Positions 36,765 through 46,432 of a stretch of DNA of 64,000 nucleotides are shown in pieces. Each line of letters begins with the position of its first letter. The first letter of the stretch is position 1. Location of the stretch: contig NZ_FYAK01000003.1 in the NCBI RefSeq assembly GCF_900185615.1, positions 369,038 to 433,037 of the forward strand. Direction: 5' to 3'. The stretch is from Photobacterium malacitanum. Its GTDB lineage: Bacteria > Pseudomonadota > Gammaproteobacteria > Enterobacterales > Vibrionaceae. The position numbers and the translations under genes are program-made. The notes below the pieces were generated by a model, which saw nothing but the letters and a program-made list of their open reading frames with translations, was not told where the DNA came from and did not search any database.

Positions 36765-37532
36765 ATGAAATTAAATTGTGATATGGGTGAAAGTTTTGGT
36801 GTATGGAAAAAAGGCAATGATAGTGATGTTATGGCTTCAATTTCAATGGCAAACATTGCTTGTGGTTTTCATGCGGCAGATCCAGACACAATGGCGGAAA
36901 CGATACGCTTGGCCAATCAGCATGGGGTTATGTTAGGCGCACACCCTAGTTATGATGACAAGTTAGGCTTTGGTCGACGCCATATTGCGCATTCTTTACC
37001 TGCTATTGCACATCTAATGAGCTATCAAATTGGCGCATTGGAAAGTTTGTGTCAGTTACAAAATTCAACGCTGCATTATGTAAAACCACATGGTGCGCTC
37101 TATCACGATATGATGATGGATGAACAGATCTTCACTGTTATAATTAAAACACTCAATAAACTTAACCACTGTCGCCAACAGCCTCTCGCTTTAATGGTCC
37201 TTTCACGTAAAGATAATCAGTATTATAAAACTATTGCGCATGATAATAATGTAAGTCTTATCTTTGAGGCTTTTGCTGATCGTACCTATTTAGCATCAGG
37301 GATGCTGATGCCTCGTGAACAACCTAATGCGATCTTAAGTTCACCCGCTGCAATTCAACAACAAATGCAACAACTATTACAGGGAAAAGTGCAAACGCTC
37401 ACTGGTGATTGGTTATTATTGGAGGTCGATTCAATATGTGTGCATGGTGATAATCCGACCGCCGTTCAGTCAGTCAAAACATTAGCTGAATTGATTATTG
37501 CTGCTAATCCTTGTGGTGATGATGGGGGGTAA
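36765..37532 (+). CDS. pxpA: 5-oxoprolinase subunit PxpA (LamB/YcsF family)
   Basis: Subunit A of the ATP-dependent bacterial 5-oxoprolinase, which with PxpB and PxpC opens 5-oxoproline to glutamate in the cytoplasm. 255 residues from the ATG at 36765. Signature blocks are LNCDMGESFGVWK, SMANIACGFHAADPDTM, GAHPSYDD and LHYVKPHGALYHDM. AGGAGG lies just before this ATG, which rules out the longer frame from 36741. First gene of a tight pxpABC operon. Confidence 0.94.
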   Translation: MKLNCDMGESFGVWKKGNDSDVMASISMANIACGFHAADPDTMAETIRLANQHGVMLGAHPSYDDKLGFGRRHIAHSLPAIAHLMSYQIGALESLCQLQNSTLHYVKPHGALYHDMMMDEQIFTVIIKTLNKLNHCRQQPLALMVLSRKDNQYYKTIAHDNNVSLIFEAFADRTYLASGMLMPREQPNAILSSPAAIQQQMQQLLQGKVQTLTGDWLLLEVDSICVHGDNPTAVQSVKTLAELIIAANPCGDDGG

Positions 37533-37533
37533 T

Positions 37534-38232
37534 ATGAAAATAACTCCAATCTCAGAAGGTACACTAATGGTAGAGTTCAGTGCAGTGATAAGTGCTGAAA
37601 CGACCCAATGTATTGCTGATTTTGTCACATATTTTGAGCGGCAATATACTGCATTTATTGTTGAAATTGTGCCGTCATATACTAAAGTAATGCTGCAATA
37701 TAAGTTGAGTCAATGCGATTTCAATCAATTACAGCATATCTGTTTGAACTGGTATCAAGAGTATAATATTGACCAACGGCGAGCACCTGTAAAAGTACAC
37801 CAGCTAGCGATTTATTATCACCCTGAAGTTGGTCCTGATTTGCCTTCTTTAGCAATGTCACGGCAGCTAAGTATAGAGGCTGTTATTGCATTGCATAGTC
37901 GTCAAACATACGATATTGGTGCGATAGGTTTTGCACCTGGCTTTGCATTTTTATCAAGCGTTGATGAGGCAATTGCCGTTCCTCGTCATCAGACTCCTCG
38001 ACCATGTGTTCCTGCTGGTAGTGTTGGCATTGCTGATCAGCAAACGGCAATTTATCCTCAAACGAGTCCTGGCGGATGGCATATTATTGGCAATTGCCCG
38101 CAATCTGTATTTGAGACTACAACTTACCCACAATCCTGCTTTGCTGTTGGCGATAAAGTAAAATTCAATGCGATTGATCGTGCGACATTCTTAGCACTTG
38201 GAGGTGTGATATGTCCCGTTTGGCCATCATAA
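37534..38232 (+). CDS. pxpB: 5-oxoprolinase subunit PxpB
   Basis: 232 residues; KipI/allophanate hydrolase subunit 1-like. The cyclophilin-like core shows HSRQTYDIGAIGFAPGFAFL and VPAGSVGIADQQTAIYPQTSPGGWHIIG. It starts one base after the pxpA stop, with a GGGGGG ribosome site inside the end of pxpA, and overlaps pxpC by 22 bases, so the three subunits are translationally coupled. Confidence 0.93.
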   Translation: MKITPISEGTLMVEFSAVISAETTQCIADFVTYFERQYTAFIVEIVPSYTKVMLQYKLSQCDFNQLQHICLNWYQEYNIDQRRAPVKVHQLAIYYHPEVGPDLPSLAMSRQLSIEAVIALHSRQTYDIGAIGFAPGFAFLSSVDEAIAVPRHQTPRPCVPAGSVGIADQQTAIYPQTSPGGWHIIGNCPQSVFETTTYPQSCFAVGDKVKFNAIDRATFLALGGVICPVWPS

Positions 38233-39149
38233 ATCCAGGCATATTATTATTAATACAAGATTTAGGTCGTTATGGTGGTGCTCAACAAGGCGTCACACAA
38301 GGTGGTGCAATGGATTTACATGCTTTTTGTTGGGCTAATTATCTTTTATCTAACGACAGTAACGCCGCACAATTAGAATTGACCGTAGGTTTAGCTTGTT
38401 TTGAAGCATTGGACGACTGCCAATGCGCATTAACAGGTGCCAATATGGCGGCAACAATTGATGGTCAGCCAATAGCACCATGGCGGTCTTTTCTTCTGAA
38501 AAAAGGCCAAGTATTGCAATTTGGGGTGGCTAAACATGGCTTGCGTGCTTATCTTGCAATTAGAGGTGGCTTTAACGTTCCTAAAGTATTGGGTAGTACG
38601 GCAACCGTTATGCGAGAACAATTGGGTGGGTTAGAACGCGGTCAGCCATTAGCGAGTAATACAGTGCTTGATGGCTATAAAGTGGCTTTATTAAACCGAT
38701 ATTCTGTCGTACCAACGGAATATATTCCAGATTATAGTATTGATGTGGTGCTACATGTTATTGAAGCTTATCAAGCTAACGCCTTTACAAATCAGCAAAA
38801 AAAACGGTTTTATAGGCACCATTATCAAGTTAGTCCAGCCTCAGATCGTATGGGATGCCGATTAGAAGGTGAAAAAGTAACCGGAGTGGCAATGGAATTA
38901 ATTTCACAGCCAATTGCAACAGGGGCGATTCAAATCCCGCCTGATGGGGTACCTATTGTTTTATTAAATGATCGTCAGACTTTAGGGGGATACCCTGTTT
39001 TAGGGTGTATTACTCGAATGGATCTATTGCGTCTCGCTCAAGTTAAGCCCAATGAGAAGGTGAAATTTAAAGCGGTTGATACTCAGTTACTAATAGATTA
39101 CCAGCAACGATGGATGGATTTTTGCCGTTTTTTTACATTACCTTTTTAG
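38211..39149 (+). CDS. pxpC: 5-oxoprolinase subunit PxpC
   Basis: 312 residues; KipA/allophanate hydrolase subunit 2-like. Hallmarks are LIQDLGRYGGAQQGVTQGGAMD near the start, LAIRGGFNVPKVLGSTAT in the middle, and RMGCRLEG plus LLNDRQTLGGYPVLG towards the end. It completes the three-subunit enzyme. Confidence 0.93.
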   Translation: MSRLAIINPGILLLIQDLGRYGGAQQGVTQGGAMDLHAFCWANYLLSNDSNAAQLELTVGLACFEALDDCQCALTGANMAATIDGQPIAPWRSFLLKKGQVLQFGVAKHGLRAYLAIRGGFNVPKVLGSTATVMREQLGGLERGQPLASNTVLDGYKVALLNRYSVVPTEYIPDYSIDVVLHVIEAYQANAFTNQQKKRFYRHHYQVSPASDRMGCRLEGEKVTGVAMELISQPIATGAIQIPPDGVPIVLLNDRQTLGGYPVLGCITRMDLLRLAQVKPNEKVKFKAVDTQLLIDYQQRWMDFCRFFTLPF

Positions 39150-39191
39150 AAAGTGGTAGGCTAAATAAGTTATATAATAAGAGGGAGCATT

Positions 39192-39764
39192 ATGTATATT
39201 TTTGGCTATGGAAGTTTGATCAATGCAGATTCACGTCAACGTACAGGTAATACTGGTGAAGCAATTCCAGTCGTTGTTGAAGGATTGCAACGGTATTGGG
39301 GAAAAATAGCGGGCAGTTATCCCATTTCGCCATTAGTCGTTATTCCACAGCAAGGGCAATGTAATGGCGTGTTGGTCGAGGTTGATGCCATCGTATTAGC
39401 GGAGTTTGATAAGCGTGAGCATGGTTACCAACGAATAGAAATAGAATGGGATAAGATCACTTGTATAGATAAGTCGACTGTAGATATTACAGCCCCAGTA
39501 TGGGTTTATGTTAATGATGATTTTTGCTCACCATGCCATCAAAAACCCATTATTCAAACTTATGTTGATACTGTTTTAGCTGGATGTTTAGCTATTTCGC
39601 CACAATTTGCTGAGCAATTTATATCCATGACGAAAGGTTGGCAGCATGCTTATGAAAATGATCGCCATCAACCAAAATATGGTAATTTAGCGCATGTTTT
39701 TGAGCAAGATAAGGATATTATTGCTCAATTAGTCCAATCTGTAATTATTCAATCTCATCAATAG
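39192..39764 (+). CDS. Gamma-glutamylcyclotransferase-like protein
   Basis: 190 residues of the GGCT/AIG2-like fold. The substrate loop YIFGYGSLIN opens the protein, and the probable catalytic acid is E76 in DKREHGYQR. Members release 5-oxoproline from gamma-glutamyl compounds, which the PxpABC enzyme encoded just upstream would hydrolyse to glutamate. It lies 42 bases after pxpC with AGAGGGAG before the ATG and no terminator between, so an operon is likely. The exact substrate (glutathione fragment or gamma-glutamyl amine) is unknown. Confidence 0.8.
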   Translation: MYIFGYGSLINADSRQRTGNTGEAIPVVVEGLQRYWGKIAGSYPISPLVVIPQQGQCNGVLVEVDAIVLAEFDKREHGYQRIEIEWDKITCIDKSTVDITAPVWVYVNDDFCSPCHQKPIIQTYVDTVLAGCLAISPQFAEQFISMTKGWQHAYENDRHQPKYGNLAHVFEQDKDIIAQLVQSVIIQSHQ

Positions 39765-39784
39765 TTATAAAAATAAGCATTATA

Positions 39785-40036
39785 ATGGCTAAACCTAATA
39801 AGAAAGGACCGACTAAAACGGTTGATGTAATATGTTGTCGCTGTAAAACACTGTTATTTAAATACCGCAAAGGTGGTAAAGGTGCGTTGGTGAAATGTTT
39901 TAAAGAAAGGATCAGTAGAGATTTTACGCTACAAGCGTGCATTTGCCCTGAATGTCAAACCATATTTGCACGCGAAGCCTTAGTTAGAGGAACGCCTGCG
40001 TATAAAATCATTGGCGGTAAAGCGATAGCTAAATGA
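39785..40036 (+). CDS. Small zinc-ribbon protein
   Basis: 83 residues, basic, with CCRC and CPEC cysteine pairs about 35 residues apart and flanked by Lys/Arg-rich stretches; this suggests a zinc ribbon that could bind nucleic acid. No named family recognised. It starts 20 bases after the cyclotransferase stop and ends before a strong terminator, so it is likely the last gene of the pxp transcript. Confidence 0.65.
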   Translation: MAKPNKKGPTKTVDVICCRCKTLLFKYRKGGKGALVKCFKERISRDFTLQACICPECQTIFAREALVRGTPAYKIIGGKAIAK

Positions 40037-40040
40037 GATT

Positions 40041-40085
40041 ACCATCAAACAGTCATTCAAATAGTGACTGTCTGATGGTTTTGAG
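40041..40085. terminator. Terminator after pxp cluster
   Basis: ACCATCA-A-ACAGTCA (40041-40055) pairs with TGACTGT-C-TGATGGT (40065-40079), one mismatch, then T residues. It lies between convergent genes. Confidence 0.85.
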
Positions 40086-40086
40086 A

Positions 40087-40875
40087 TTATTTAAGGATGA
40101 TGGGTTGCGGACAGTGTATTTTCTTGCTGATTAAAACTGCTTTTAAATCCAGTAATTTACGTTTATATGTCGCACGAACTAGTTGGTAATCAATGGATGG
40201 TGCAAACCAGAGTGACAGTTGGCGATCGCTTTTCTTTATTTGGTCAACACGGATGGTTTTTAGATCACCAAAATTGGTTGCTATTGTTTCTTCTCCGACC
40301 ACTTTGAAGTAGTAATGGCTAGTGTCATCACTATTTTGTAAAATAAAGTCGAAGTTTTTCTTTCCTTGCATTATATCTAATCGCATCTGGGTACCAATCG
40401 TATCACCATCAAGTATTGGTAATAAAGACTCACTGAATTGATGTGTCTTTCCGCCTTCCGTTACTGTTGATTGTGCACCGTCATCGGTAAAAATGGCAGA
40501 TACTTTTCCTGTCATTAAGCCTTTTATATTACGTTGAAACGAATCTGTAACAAAACTTTGGCGTTGTTGCGACCAATGAAGTTTTGAGTGCTGGTTTAAC
40601 TTTGCTTTAGTAATTAAAACACTAACAGTACTGTTGGTATAAATATTTGCATGTGTACCATCCCAAACTAAATTACGCTCGTAATCACCAATATGATGCC
40701 CTTCAAAAAAAACCTTATATTTTAGAGTTTTATTACATTGGTTGTTTTTATTGGGGAATAATTGAGTAACAGGCTTATCTATAGAAGAGGGGGTCGCTAA
40801 TGTGCTTGCGTTAGCATTAATGATAGAGCTAAATATACTCACCAAAGAAAATGTAATAATAGGCAATAAACGCAC
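40087..40875 (-). CDS. Exported DUF3108 domain protein
   Basis: About 262 residues with a signal peptide ending near NANAS. The mature domain matches DUF3108: LKYKVFFEGHHIGDYERNLVW, QHSKLHWSQQRQSFVTDSF and LSLWFAPSIDYQLVRATYKR. Proteins of this type are beta-rich and periplasmic or outer-membrane-associated; role unknown. The start is a GTG at 40875, spaced five bases from AGGAG; the GTG two codons earlier overlaps that site. Confidence 0.75.
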   Translation of the reverse strand: MRLLPIITFSLVSIFSSIINANASTLATPSSIDKPVTQLFPNKNNQCNKTLKYKVFFEGHHIGDYERNLVWDGTHANIYTNSTVSVLITKAKLNQHSKLHWSQQRQSFVTDSFQRNIKGLMTGKVSAIFTDDGAQSTVTEGGKTHQFSESLLPILDGDTIGTQMRLDIMQGKKNFDFILQNSDDTSHYYFKVVGEETIATNFGDLKTIRVDQIKKSDRQLSLWFAPSIDYQLVRATYKRKLLDLKAVLISKKIHCPQPIILK

Positions 40876-41240
40876 AAACACTCCTGAAACAATGAAAATA
40901 ACGATGTTAATAATGAATATTAATAGTCTAGCAGATGTACTGTAAATTTAACGCTGTTAATTACGCAACAAAGATTAAATCTTGGTGTAAATAATTAGTA
41001 AATGTTAAAAAAAAGATATTTTAAAAAGTCATTATAATCAGTTAGTTAAAATTATCTTATCAATAATATATTTTATAATTAATGTTTGTTATTTTTAAGT
41101 TTTTGTTTTTAAAGTAAAAGGCATGAATAGCTATAGCTTAAATATGTGACAATTTAAAGACAGTTATTTGACGAAATCTAGAGATGAGCCTATTTTTATT
41201 TAGTCGTTATTTATGTATCTCATTGCAAGAGGAGTCAAAG
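40876..41240. other. AT-rich divergent intergenic region
   Basis: 365 bp with very low GC between the DUF3108 gene and a small hypothetical gene. No promoter, repeat or RNA structure could be supported. Confidence 0.3.
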
Positions 41241-41459
41241 ATGAAAAAAATGAACTCGTCATATCGTTTACAGATAATTAAAGAAATTGCTCAAAAAAGG
41301 CAAATGCAGTCTACCGATGATCCGATGGCGAGGCATATATCTGAACTTCTTGATTGTCATCATGATACACCAATAAGAACGACGCCGACGTTTTTAGATA
41401 ATCACTATGATGATAATGTTGGTGGTTGGGTAAGCGATCTATGGCAACCTAATAAGTAA
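41241..41459 (+). CDS. Small hypothetical protein
   Basis: 72 residues, hydrophilic: basic N-terminal third (SYRLQIIKEIAQKRQ), then acidic and His-rich (LLDCHHDTP, DNHYDDN). No family recognised. It is supported by a good AGAGGAG site before the ATG at 41241 and normal codon use. Confidence 0.6.
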   Translation: MKKMNSSYRLQIIKEIAQKRQMQSTDDPMARHISELLDCHHDTPIRTTPTFLDNHYDDNVGGWVSDLWQPNK

Positions 41460-41622
41460 TCCAATAGCAGCATTAAATGGTGTAAGCTTATAACTAAAGG
41501 TACGATAACATTCGTATCTTTTTTTGGTTTTGGCCTTGATAGGTGAAAATTATTAGTCAGAGACTGGAACAAATATCAGCACTGATGTACATTGCGTGGT
41601 GTTTATTTTTTTAGGCTGACAA

Positions 41623-42096
41623 ATGAATTATACCGAATTTGATAGTTACGTACGTAAATGGATTTTCACTCATGCTTCAATGCCTGTTGCTGAAGCTGAT
41701 TTAGTACAAATAAAGCCATTTACTCAAGCTCGTTCGGCGCAATTATGGTGTGAACACGTGAGTAACCAAAGTTCTGATGCTGATCATTTTGAAAAAGGTG
41801 ACTGGGCATTTGATAAAAAAATTTGGTCCGAAGCGATGGATTGGCAACAAGCTTGGGACAGCGATGAGCCTGAGCTACCTACAGAGTTGTTAGCAGATAT
41901 AAAGTGGGAAGATAACACCACTATTTTCTTCTGTTATGAAAAATACAATATTATTGAAACTAAATGGGGGGTATTTAAACGTAATTGGAAGAATTTCTTG
42001 TTCTTTGATGATGGCCCATTATTACTTGGTCGCAAACAGAAGCAAGTGGTTTGGTTTCAATCAAATGGTACATTCCAATTAGCAACCCGTCCATAA
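41623..42096 (+). CDS. DUF2947 family protein
   Basis: 157 residues, cytoplasmic, rich in Trp (about ten) and acidic residues (KKIWSEAMDWQQAWDSDEPE, FFCYEKYNIIETKWGVFKRNWK). It matches my recollection of the DUF2947 family of vibrios and shewanellae. No function known. A terminator follows directly. Confidence 0.65.
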   Translation: MNYTEFDSYVRKWIFTHASMPVAEADLVQIKPFTQARSAQLWCEHVSNQSSDADHFEKGDWAFDKKIWSEAMDWQQAWDSDEPELPTELLADIKWEDNTTIFFCYEKYNIIETKWGVFKRNWKNFLFFDDGPLLLGRKQKQVVWFQSNGTFQLATRP

Positions 42097-42107
42097 GCCA
42101 ATTTATC

Positions 42108-42141
42108 ATGCCGTATAAATCTCTATTTATACGGCATTTTT
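42108..42141. terminator. Terminator between DUF2947 and GGDEF genes
   Basis: Perfect 13-bp stem ATGCCGTATAAAT (42108-42120), CTCT loop, complement at 42125-42137, T-rich tail; shared by convergent genes. Confidence 0.88.
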
Positions 42142-42142
42142 A

Positions 42143-43474
42143 TTAAAATGAATTACATTCTACAATTCTGCCTTTTCCCGTCATTTTTGCTTTATACATT
42201 GCAATATCTGCTTGAGATAAAATGTCTTCAATTGTTTGGTGCTGCTTGGGGTGAGCGTAATAACAACCAAGACTAGCACTCATTTCTATATGATGTTTAT
42301 TAATGATAATTGGTTGCTGTAGGACGTTGAGTATACGTTCACATGCTTGAATAACATCTGTTTGTGTTGTTGCTGGGTTAATAATTGCTATAAATTCATC
42401 ACCCGATAGACGTGCGACCATATCGGTTTTCTTGATAGAGTTACGTAATTTGTAGGCAGTTATTTTTAGTACCTTGTCACCCATTTGATGGCCGTAGTTA
42501 TCATTTATTTTTTTAAAGTTATCTAGATCAATAAAAACAACAGCAAACTTATGACATTTTGTTTGTTGTGTATTAAGTTCATCATTTAAGCGGTTCGTAA
42601 GCGCGACTCTGTTCGGTAATTCCGTTAATGAGTCATGATGATTAATATAAACAAGGCGGTCAATTTCTCTTATTGTTGTCAAATCTGTTGCAATGATGGA
42701 ATACTGTATATGATTGTTTTTATTATCAATAAATTTATTTATTTTTACATATAGTGGAATGGTTTTTTTGTTGGTTAGATGTTGAATAGTAAATTCACCT
42801 TGCCAGTGATGGCAACGATTAAGCTCATGTGTAAGAGAAGCTTTAATATTTTTGTATGCAACTTTGTTAATAAAGTTTATTAAAGGTTGGTGAAGAAGGT
42901 TTTCATATTTTACACCGATCAATTTACAGAAGGTTGGATTTACGCGAGTTATAATTCCATTATTATCAATAATGATAATAATATCCTGACTATTATTGAA
43001 AATACTTGAGGTTAATTGGTTGTGCGACATTAATGCTTGTTTTTCTTTTGTTAACTCAGATGTTTCAAAATCAACCTGAGAATCTTTTTTATTTACTTCG
43101 TCTATTATAGCGCTGCAGTATTTAAAGGTGTCACTTATATTTATATCGTGAATGTTTTCATCGTTAAGTATATTTCCTTTTTCATTTAATTCTTTGTTTA
43201 ATTTTTTTAATGGGTTAATAAACCATTTATTAATTACATTTATAAAATAAAATAAAATAAAAAATAGCGTAAATACGAATAGAATATTTATTTTAGTGCT
43301 GTGATTGTGAATTACATTTAATGTATCTTCACTAAAAAACTTAAAGAGCACAAGCAATTGAAAAGAAAGGAAAATAAAAAAAAGAAACGCAGTTATTTGA
43401 AAGGCGATTTTTTTATACATTGAATAATTCGAAAAAAAATTTTTTACGGATAACATGAAGAATACCTTTGACAT
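42143..43474 (-). CDS. Membrane PAS-GGDEF diguanylate cyclase-like protein
   Basis: 443 residues. Two membrane segments near residues 22-46 and 62-84 flank a very short periplasmic part. A HAMP-like linker, a PAS domain at about 155-270 (SIFNNSQDIIIIIDNNGIITRVN) and a C-terminal GGDEF domain follow. The active motif reads SGDEF rather than GGDEF; this variant is found in some active cyclases. The inhibitory RxxD site appears as KKTD, so product inhibition may be lost. It may feed the LapD receptor encoded at 55.3-57.2 kb, but that link is inference. Confidence 0.85.
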   Translation of the reverse strand: MSKVFFMLSVKNFFSNYSMYKKIAFQITAFLFFIFLSFQLLVLFKFFSEDTLNVIHNHSTKINILFVFTLFFILFYFINVINKWFINPLKKLNKELNEKGNILNDENIHDINISDTFKYCSAIIDEVNKKDSQVDFETSELTKEKQALMSHNQLTSSIFNNSQDIIIIIDNNGIITRVNPTFCKLIGVKYENLLHQPLINFINKVAYKNIKASLTHELNRCHHWQGEFTIQHLTNKKTIPLYVKINKFIDNKNNHIQYSIIATDLTTIREIDRLVYINHHDSLTELPNRVALTNRLNDELNTQQTKCHKFAVVFIDLDNFKKINDNYGHQMGDKVLKITAYKLRNSIKKTDMVARLSGDEFIAIINPATTQTDVIQACERILNVLQQPIIINKHHIEMSASLGCYYAHPKQHQTIEDILSQADIAMYKAKMTGKGRIVECNSF

Positions 43475-43639
43475 TAATTGTAATTATGTAATAACAAAAC
43501 TAGCCATAATGTTTATTACACATTAATGATTTATTTTTAGTATAAGTATAAAAGAGATAATATCATGCTATTAAAATTATTGTTCATATCAAACTTATAA
43601 GTATTACTTATTGGTATTGTTATCATTAGGTTTCATGTT

Positions 43640-44476
43640 TTAATTAGGTGTTTTAATACTTGATATTAATTTTGATATTGTGGTTTTACTTTTATTGATA
43701 TTATTTTCGTTTGAGTGAAAAGAATGTTGATTCGTTATCATTTTTTGCTTTAGTGGGACTGCACAAGCAATGAAAAAACGTGAACTTTGATTGGTTGTTG
43801 TAATTGTGATGGGGTTTGGTGACGATTCAAATAAGCCCATTTGTAATGGTGTGAGTTTATTATTTGCGCTATAAGCAATACCTGACTTTAAGTAAATAAA
43901 GCTAGAGAGATATTGCAGTGGAGGAGTAAAACACCAAGAACTATATGATGTCATAATGATATCTAATAAAATAACATCACAATGACATATTACAGGACTG
44001 TGATGGTGATGATAGCTTCCAATTAATACTTTTGTTGCAGAATGGTCGACTTCAATAAGCGGCAATTGGTTCTTGGTGACTAATTTGCTTGAGGGTTGGC
44101 ACATTTCAATATTATTAGCAGCAGGTAAGGCGGTCCATAGTTGAATTGATTCACTGGTTGATTGTAGCGGTAAGACTGTCGATTTATGAATAACACCTTT
44201 ACCAGCGGTCATTACGTGAATATCTCCACTCTGAATAGTATGGTGCTGTGGAGTCGAATCATGATGATTAATAGTACCGATAACAGGATAACTGATAGCT
44301 TCTATTCCTGAATGGCCATGAAAATTTAGGCTATGGCGGGTGTTATTTTTTGATGTGAAGTGTTCCCATAAAACAAATGGATTTGTCGCTGGAAAATCTT
44401 GTTCATGGATAAAAGAGGTCGTTGTTCCTGTTTTTATGCCATGACGAATATGGGTAAGCTGTCTACTTTTTTGCAT
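43640..44476 (-). CDS. Pirin family protein
   Basis: About 278 residues, bicupin fold. The N-terminal cupin has the pirin signature NFHGHSGIEAISY and GDIHVMTAGKGVIHKST, with metal-binding His residues kept. The C-terminal cupin is more divergent and ends in a polar Ser/Asn/Lys tail. Some pirins are quercetin dioxygenases, others redox sensors; the role here is unknown. ATG at 44476 is chosen over a TTG two codons upstream. Confidence 0.8.
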   Translation of the reverse strand: MQKSRQLTHIRHGIKTGTTTSFIHEQDFPATNPFVLWEHFTSKNNTRHSLNFHGHSGIEAISYPVIGTINHHDSTPQHHTIQSGDIHVMTAGKGVIHKSTVLPLQSTSESIQLWTALPAANNIEMCQPSSKLVTKNQLPLIEVDHSATKVLIGSYHHHHSPVICHCDVILLDIIMTSYSSWCFTPPLQYLSSFIYLKSGIAYSANNKLTPLQMGLFESSPNPITITTTNQSSRFFIACAVPLKQKMITNQHSFHSNENNINKSKTTISKLISSIKTPN

Positions 44477-44765
44477 AAGCAATTAATATCCACTTTAAAG
44501 TACAGCAAAGTGATTGTTCAATTTAATCATTACGATTATTACTACTATTTAAAGCGTAGTTGTGATGGTGGTTATTTGCAGATGAATTGTATAATTTTTA
44601 CTGTTTTTTCTACACTGTGTGCTTTATTAGCTATCGTTCTAAGCAGATATAATGATAAGTGTGTAATATAATAAATTAATCAGTTGGTTATATATTTCAA
44701 TGAATCTCTTTTGTGATAATCAATATCAAGTTTAATTCATTGTATACATAAAGCAGGGTACAGTA

Positions 44766-46214
44766 ATGACATTATCTTTAGGTGGATTGTTTAAACAGCA
44801 AGCGTTTATTAATGGTGAGTGGATAAACGCTTATTCCGGAAAATCGACAGTTATCACTAATCCTGCCACAACAGACGTTATTGGCCATGTACCTCTAATG
44901 GGGGTGGAAGAAACCCGCACTGCGATAGAAGCTGCAGATAAAACCTATCGCCAATGGGCAAAAACAACGGCTAAATACAAAGCAACAGTATTACGTCAGT
45001 GGTATGACCTTATTGTCGAGAATACGGCTGAGTTGGCGACAATCTTAACGTTAGAGCAAGGCAAGCCACTAAGTGAGGCTAAGGGTGAAATTACCTATGC
45101 TGCTAGCTTTATAGAATGGTATGCCGAAGAAGCTAAACGCATGAATGGTGAAATGATTCCAAGCCATAAGACGGACGCGCGCATTTTAGTGTCACGCCAG
45201 CCTGTTGGTGTTGTGGCTGCTATTACACCGTGGAACTTTCCTGCGGCAATGATCACGCGTAAATGTGCTCCGGCATTTGCGGCTGGTTGTGCTGTGGTAT
45301 TAAAACCTGCACCGGATACGCCTTTTACGGCACTTGCCTTTGCCGCATTAGCACAACAAGCGGGTATTCCTGATGGCTTATTTAATGTTGTTACTGGGGA
45401 TGCGGTTAAAATTGGTGCAGAATTAACCGGTAATAAAAAAGTCAGGAAGATATCTTTTACGGGCTCAACGGCTGTCGGTAAATTATTAATGGCACAAGCG
45501 GCAACGACGGTGAAAAAAGTATCATTAGAGCTAGGTGGTAATGCGCCATTTATTATTTTTGATGATGCCGATATTGATCGTGCTGTTGATGGTGTAATGA
45601 TTGCTAAATTTCGTAATGCAGGTCAAACATGCGTATGTGCAAATCGCATTTATGTTCATGAGGCTATTTATGAGCAATTTATTGAACGATTATATCAACA
45701 AGTATCGTCATTAAAAGTTGGTAATGGTTTAGATGCTGGTGTAACAATTGGTCCGTTAATCAATCGTGCCGCAGTTGAAAAAGTTGAACGTCATATTCAT
45801 GATGCGATGTTAAAAGGGGCGAGTTTAGTTTTAGGCTCGCAACAACCATCGAGTGATTGTTTTATTCAGCCAACGATTATTCGTGATGTGCGCGATGATA
45901 TGCTGGTGGCAATAGAAGAAACGTTTGGACCATTAGCTGCTATTTTTAGCTTTAGTGATGATCTAGAGGTGATTGAACGCGCTAATCATACCGATTCAGG
46001 CTTAGCTGCTTATATTTATACTCAATCACTCTCGCGAGCGTTCACTGTAAGTGAAGCTTTAGAATATGGCATGGTCGGGGTTAATGAAGGGCTAATTTCA
46101 ACAGAACTTGCCCCGTTTGGTGGCGTTAAAGAGTCGGGATTAGGTCGAGAAGGGGCTCATCAAGGTTTAGAAGAATATACCGAGATGAAATATACCCTCA
46201 TGGGCGGTATTTAA
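44766..46214 (+). CDS. gabD: NADP-dependent succinate-semialdehyde dehydrogenase
   Basis: Oxidises succinate semialdehyde to succinate at the end of the GABA shunt; 482 residues, same as E. coli GabD. Catalytic Glu in SLELGGNAPF and catalytic Cys in GQTCVCANR are present, along with the cofactor motif FTGSTAVGK and the N-terminal KQQAFINGEW. gabT is not adjacent. A related semialdehyde substrate such as glutarate semialdehyde cannot be excluded. Confidence 0.9.
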   Translation: MTLSLGGLFKQQAFINGEWINAYSGKSTVITNPATTDVIGHVPLMGVEETRTAIEAADKTYRQWAKTTAKYKATVLRQWYDLIVENTAELATILTLEQGKPLSEAKGEITYAASFIEWYAEEAKRMNGEMIPSHKTDARILVSRQPVGVVAAITPWNFPAAMITRKCAPAFAAGCAVVLKPAPDTPFTALAFAALAQQAGIPDGLFNVVTGDAVKIGAELTGNKKVRKISFTGSTAVGKLLMAQAATTVKKVSLELGGNAPFIIFDDADIDRAVDGVMIAKFRNAGQTCVCANRIYVHEAIYEQFIERLYQQVSSLKVGNGLDAGVTIGPLINRAAVEKVERHIHDAMLKGASLVLGSQQPSSDCFIQPTIIRDVRDDMLVAIEETFGPLAAIFSFSDDLEVIERANHTDSGLAAYIYTQSLSRAFTVSEALEYGMVGVNEGLISTELAPFGGVKESGLGREGAHQGLEEYTEMKYTLMGGI

Positions 46215-46432
46215 CTGTAATAATAGTCGGTGTTCAGTAGGCTAATTTTAATCGGCTGCTGAACACCAAGATATTACCGTAGAAATAGTTTTGTTTAGTT
46301 TCTAGGTAGAGTAAAGTGAAATAATATACTTTTAACATTTTGTTAGAACGAGTAATTATAATAGTAAGCCCAGTTGTCGTAGGACGCGGCAGCGCATGAT
46401 TGCGTAACGACTGGAGAGGGAGAGTTGAAATA

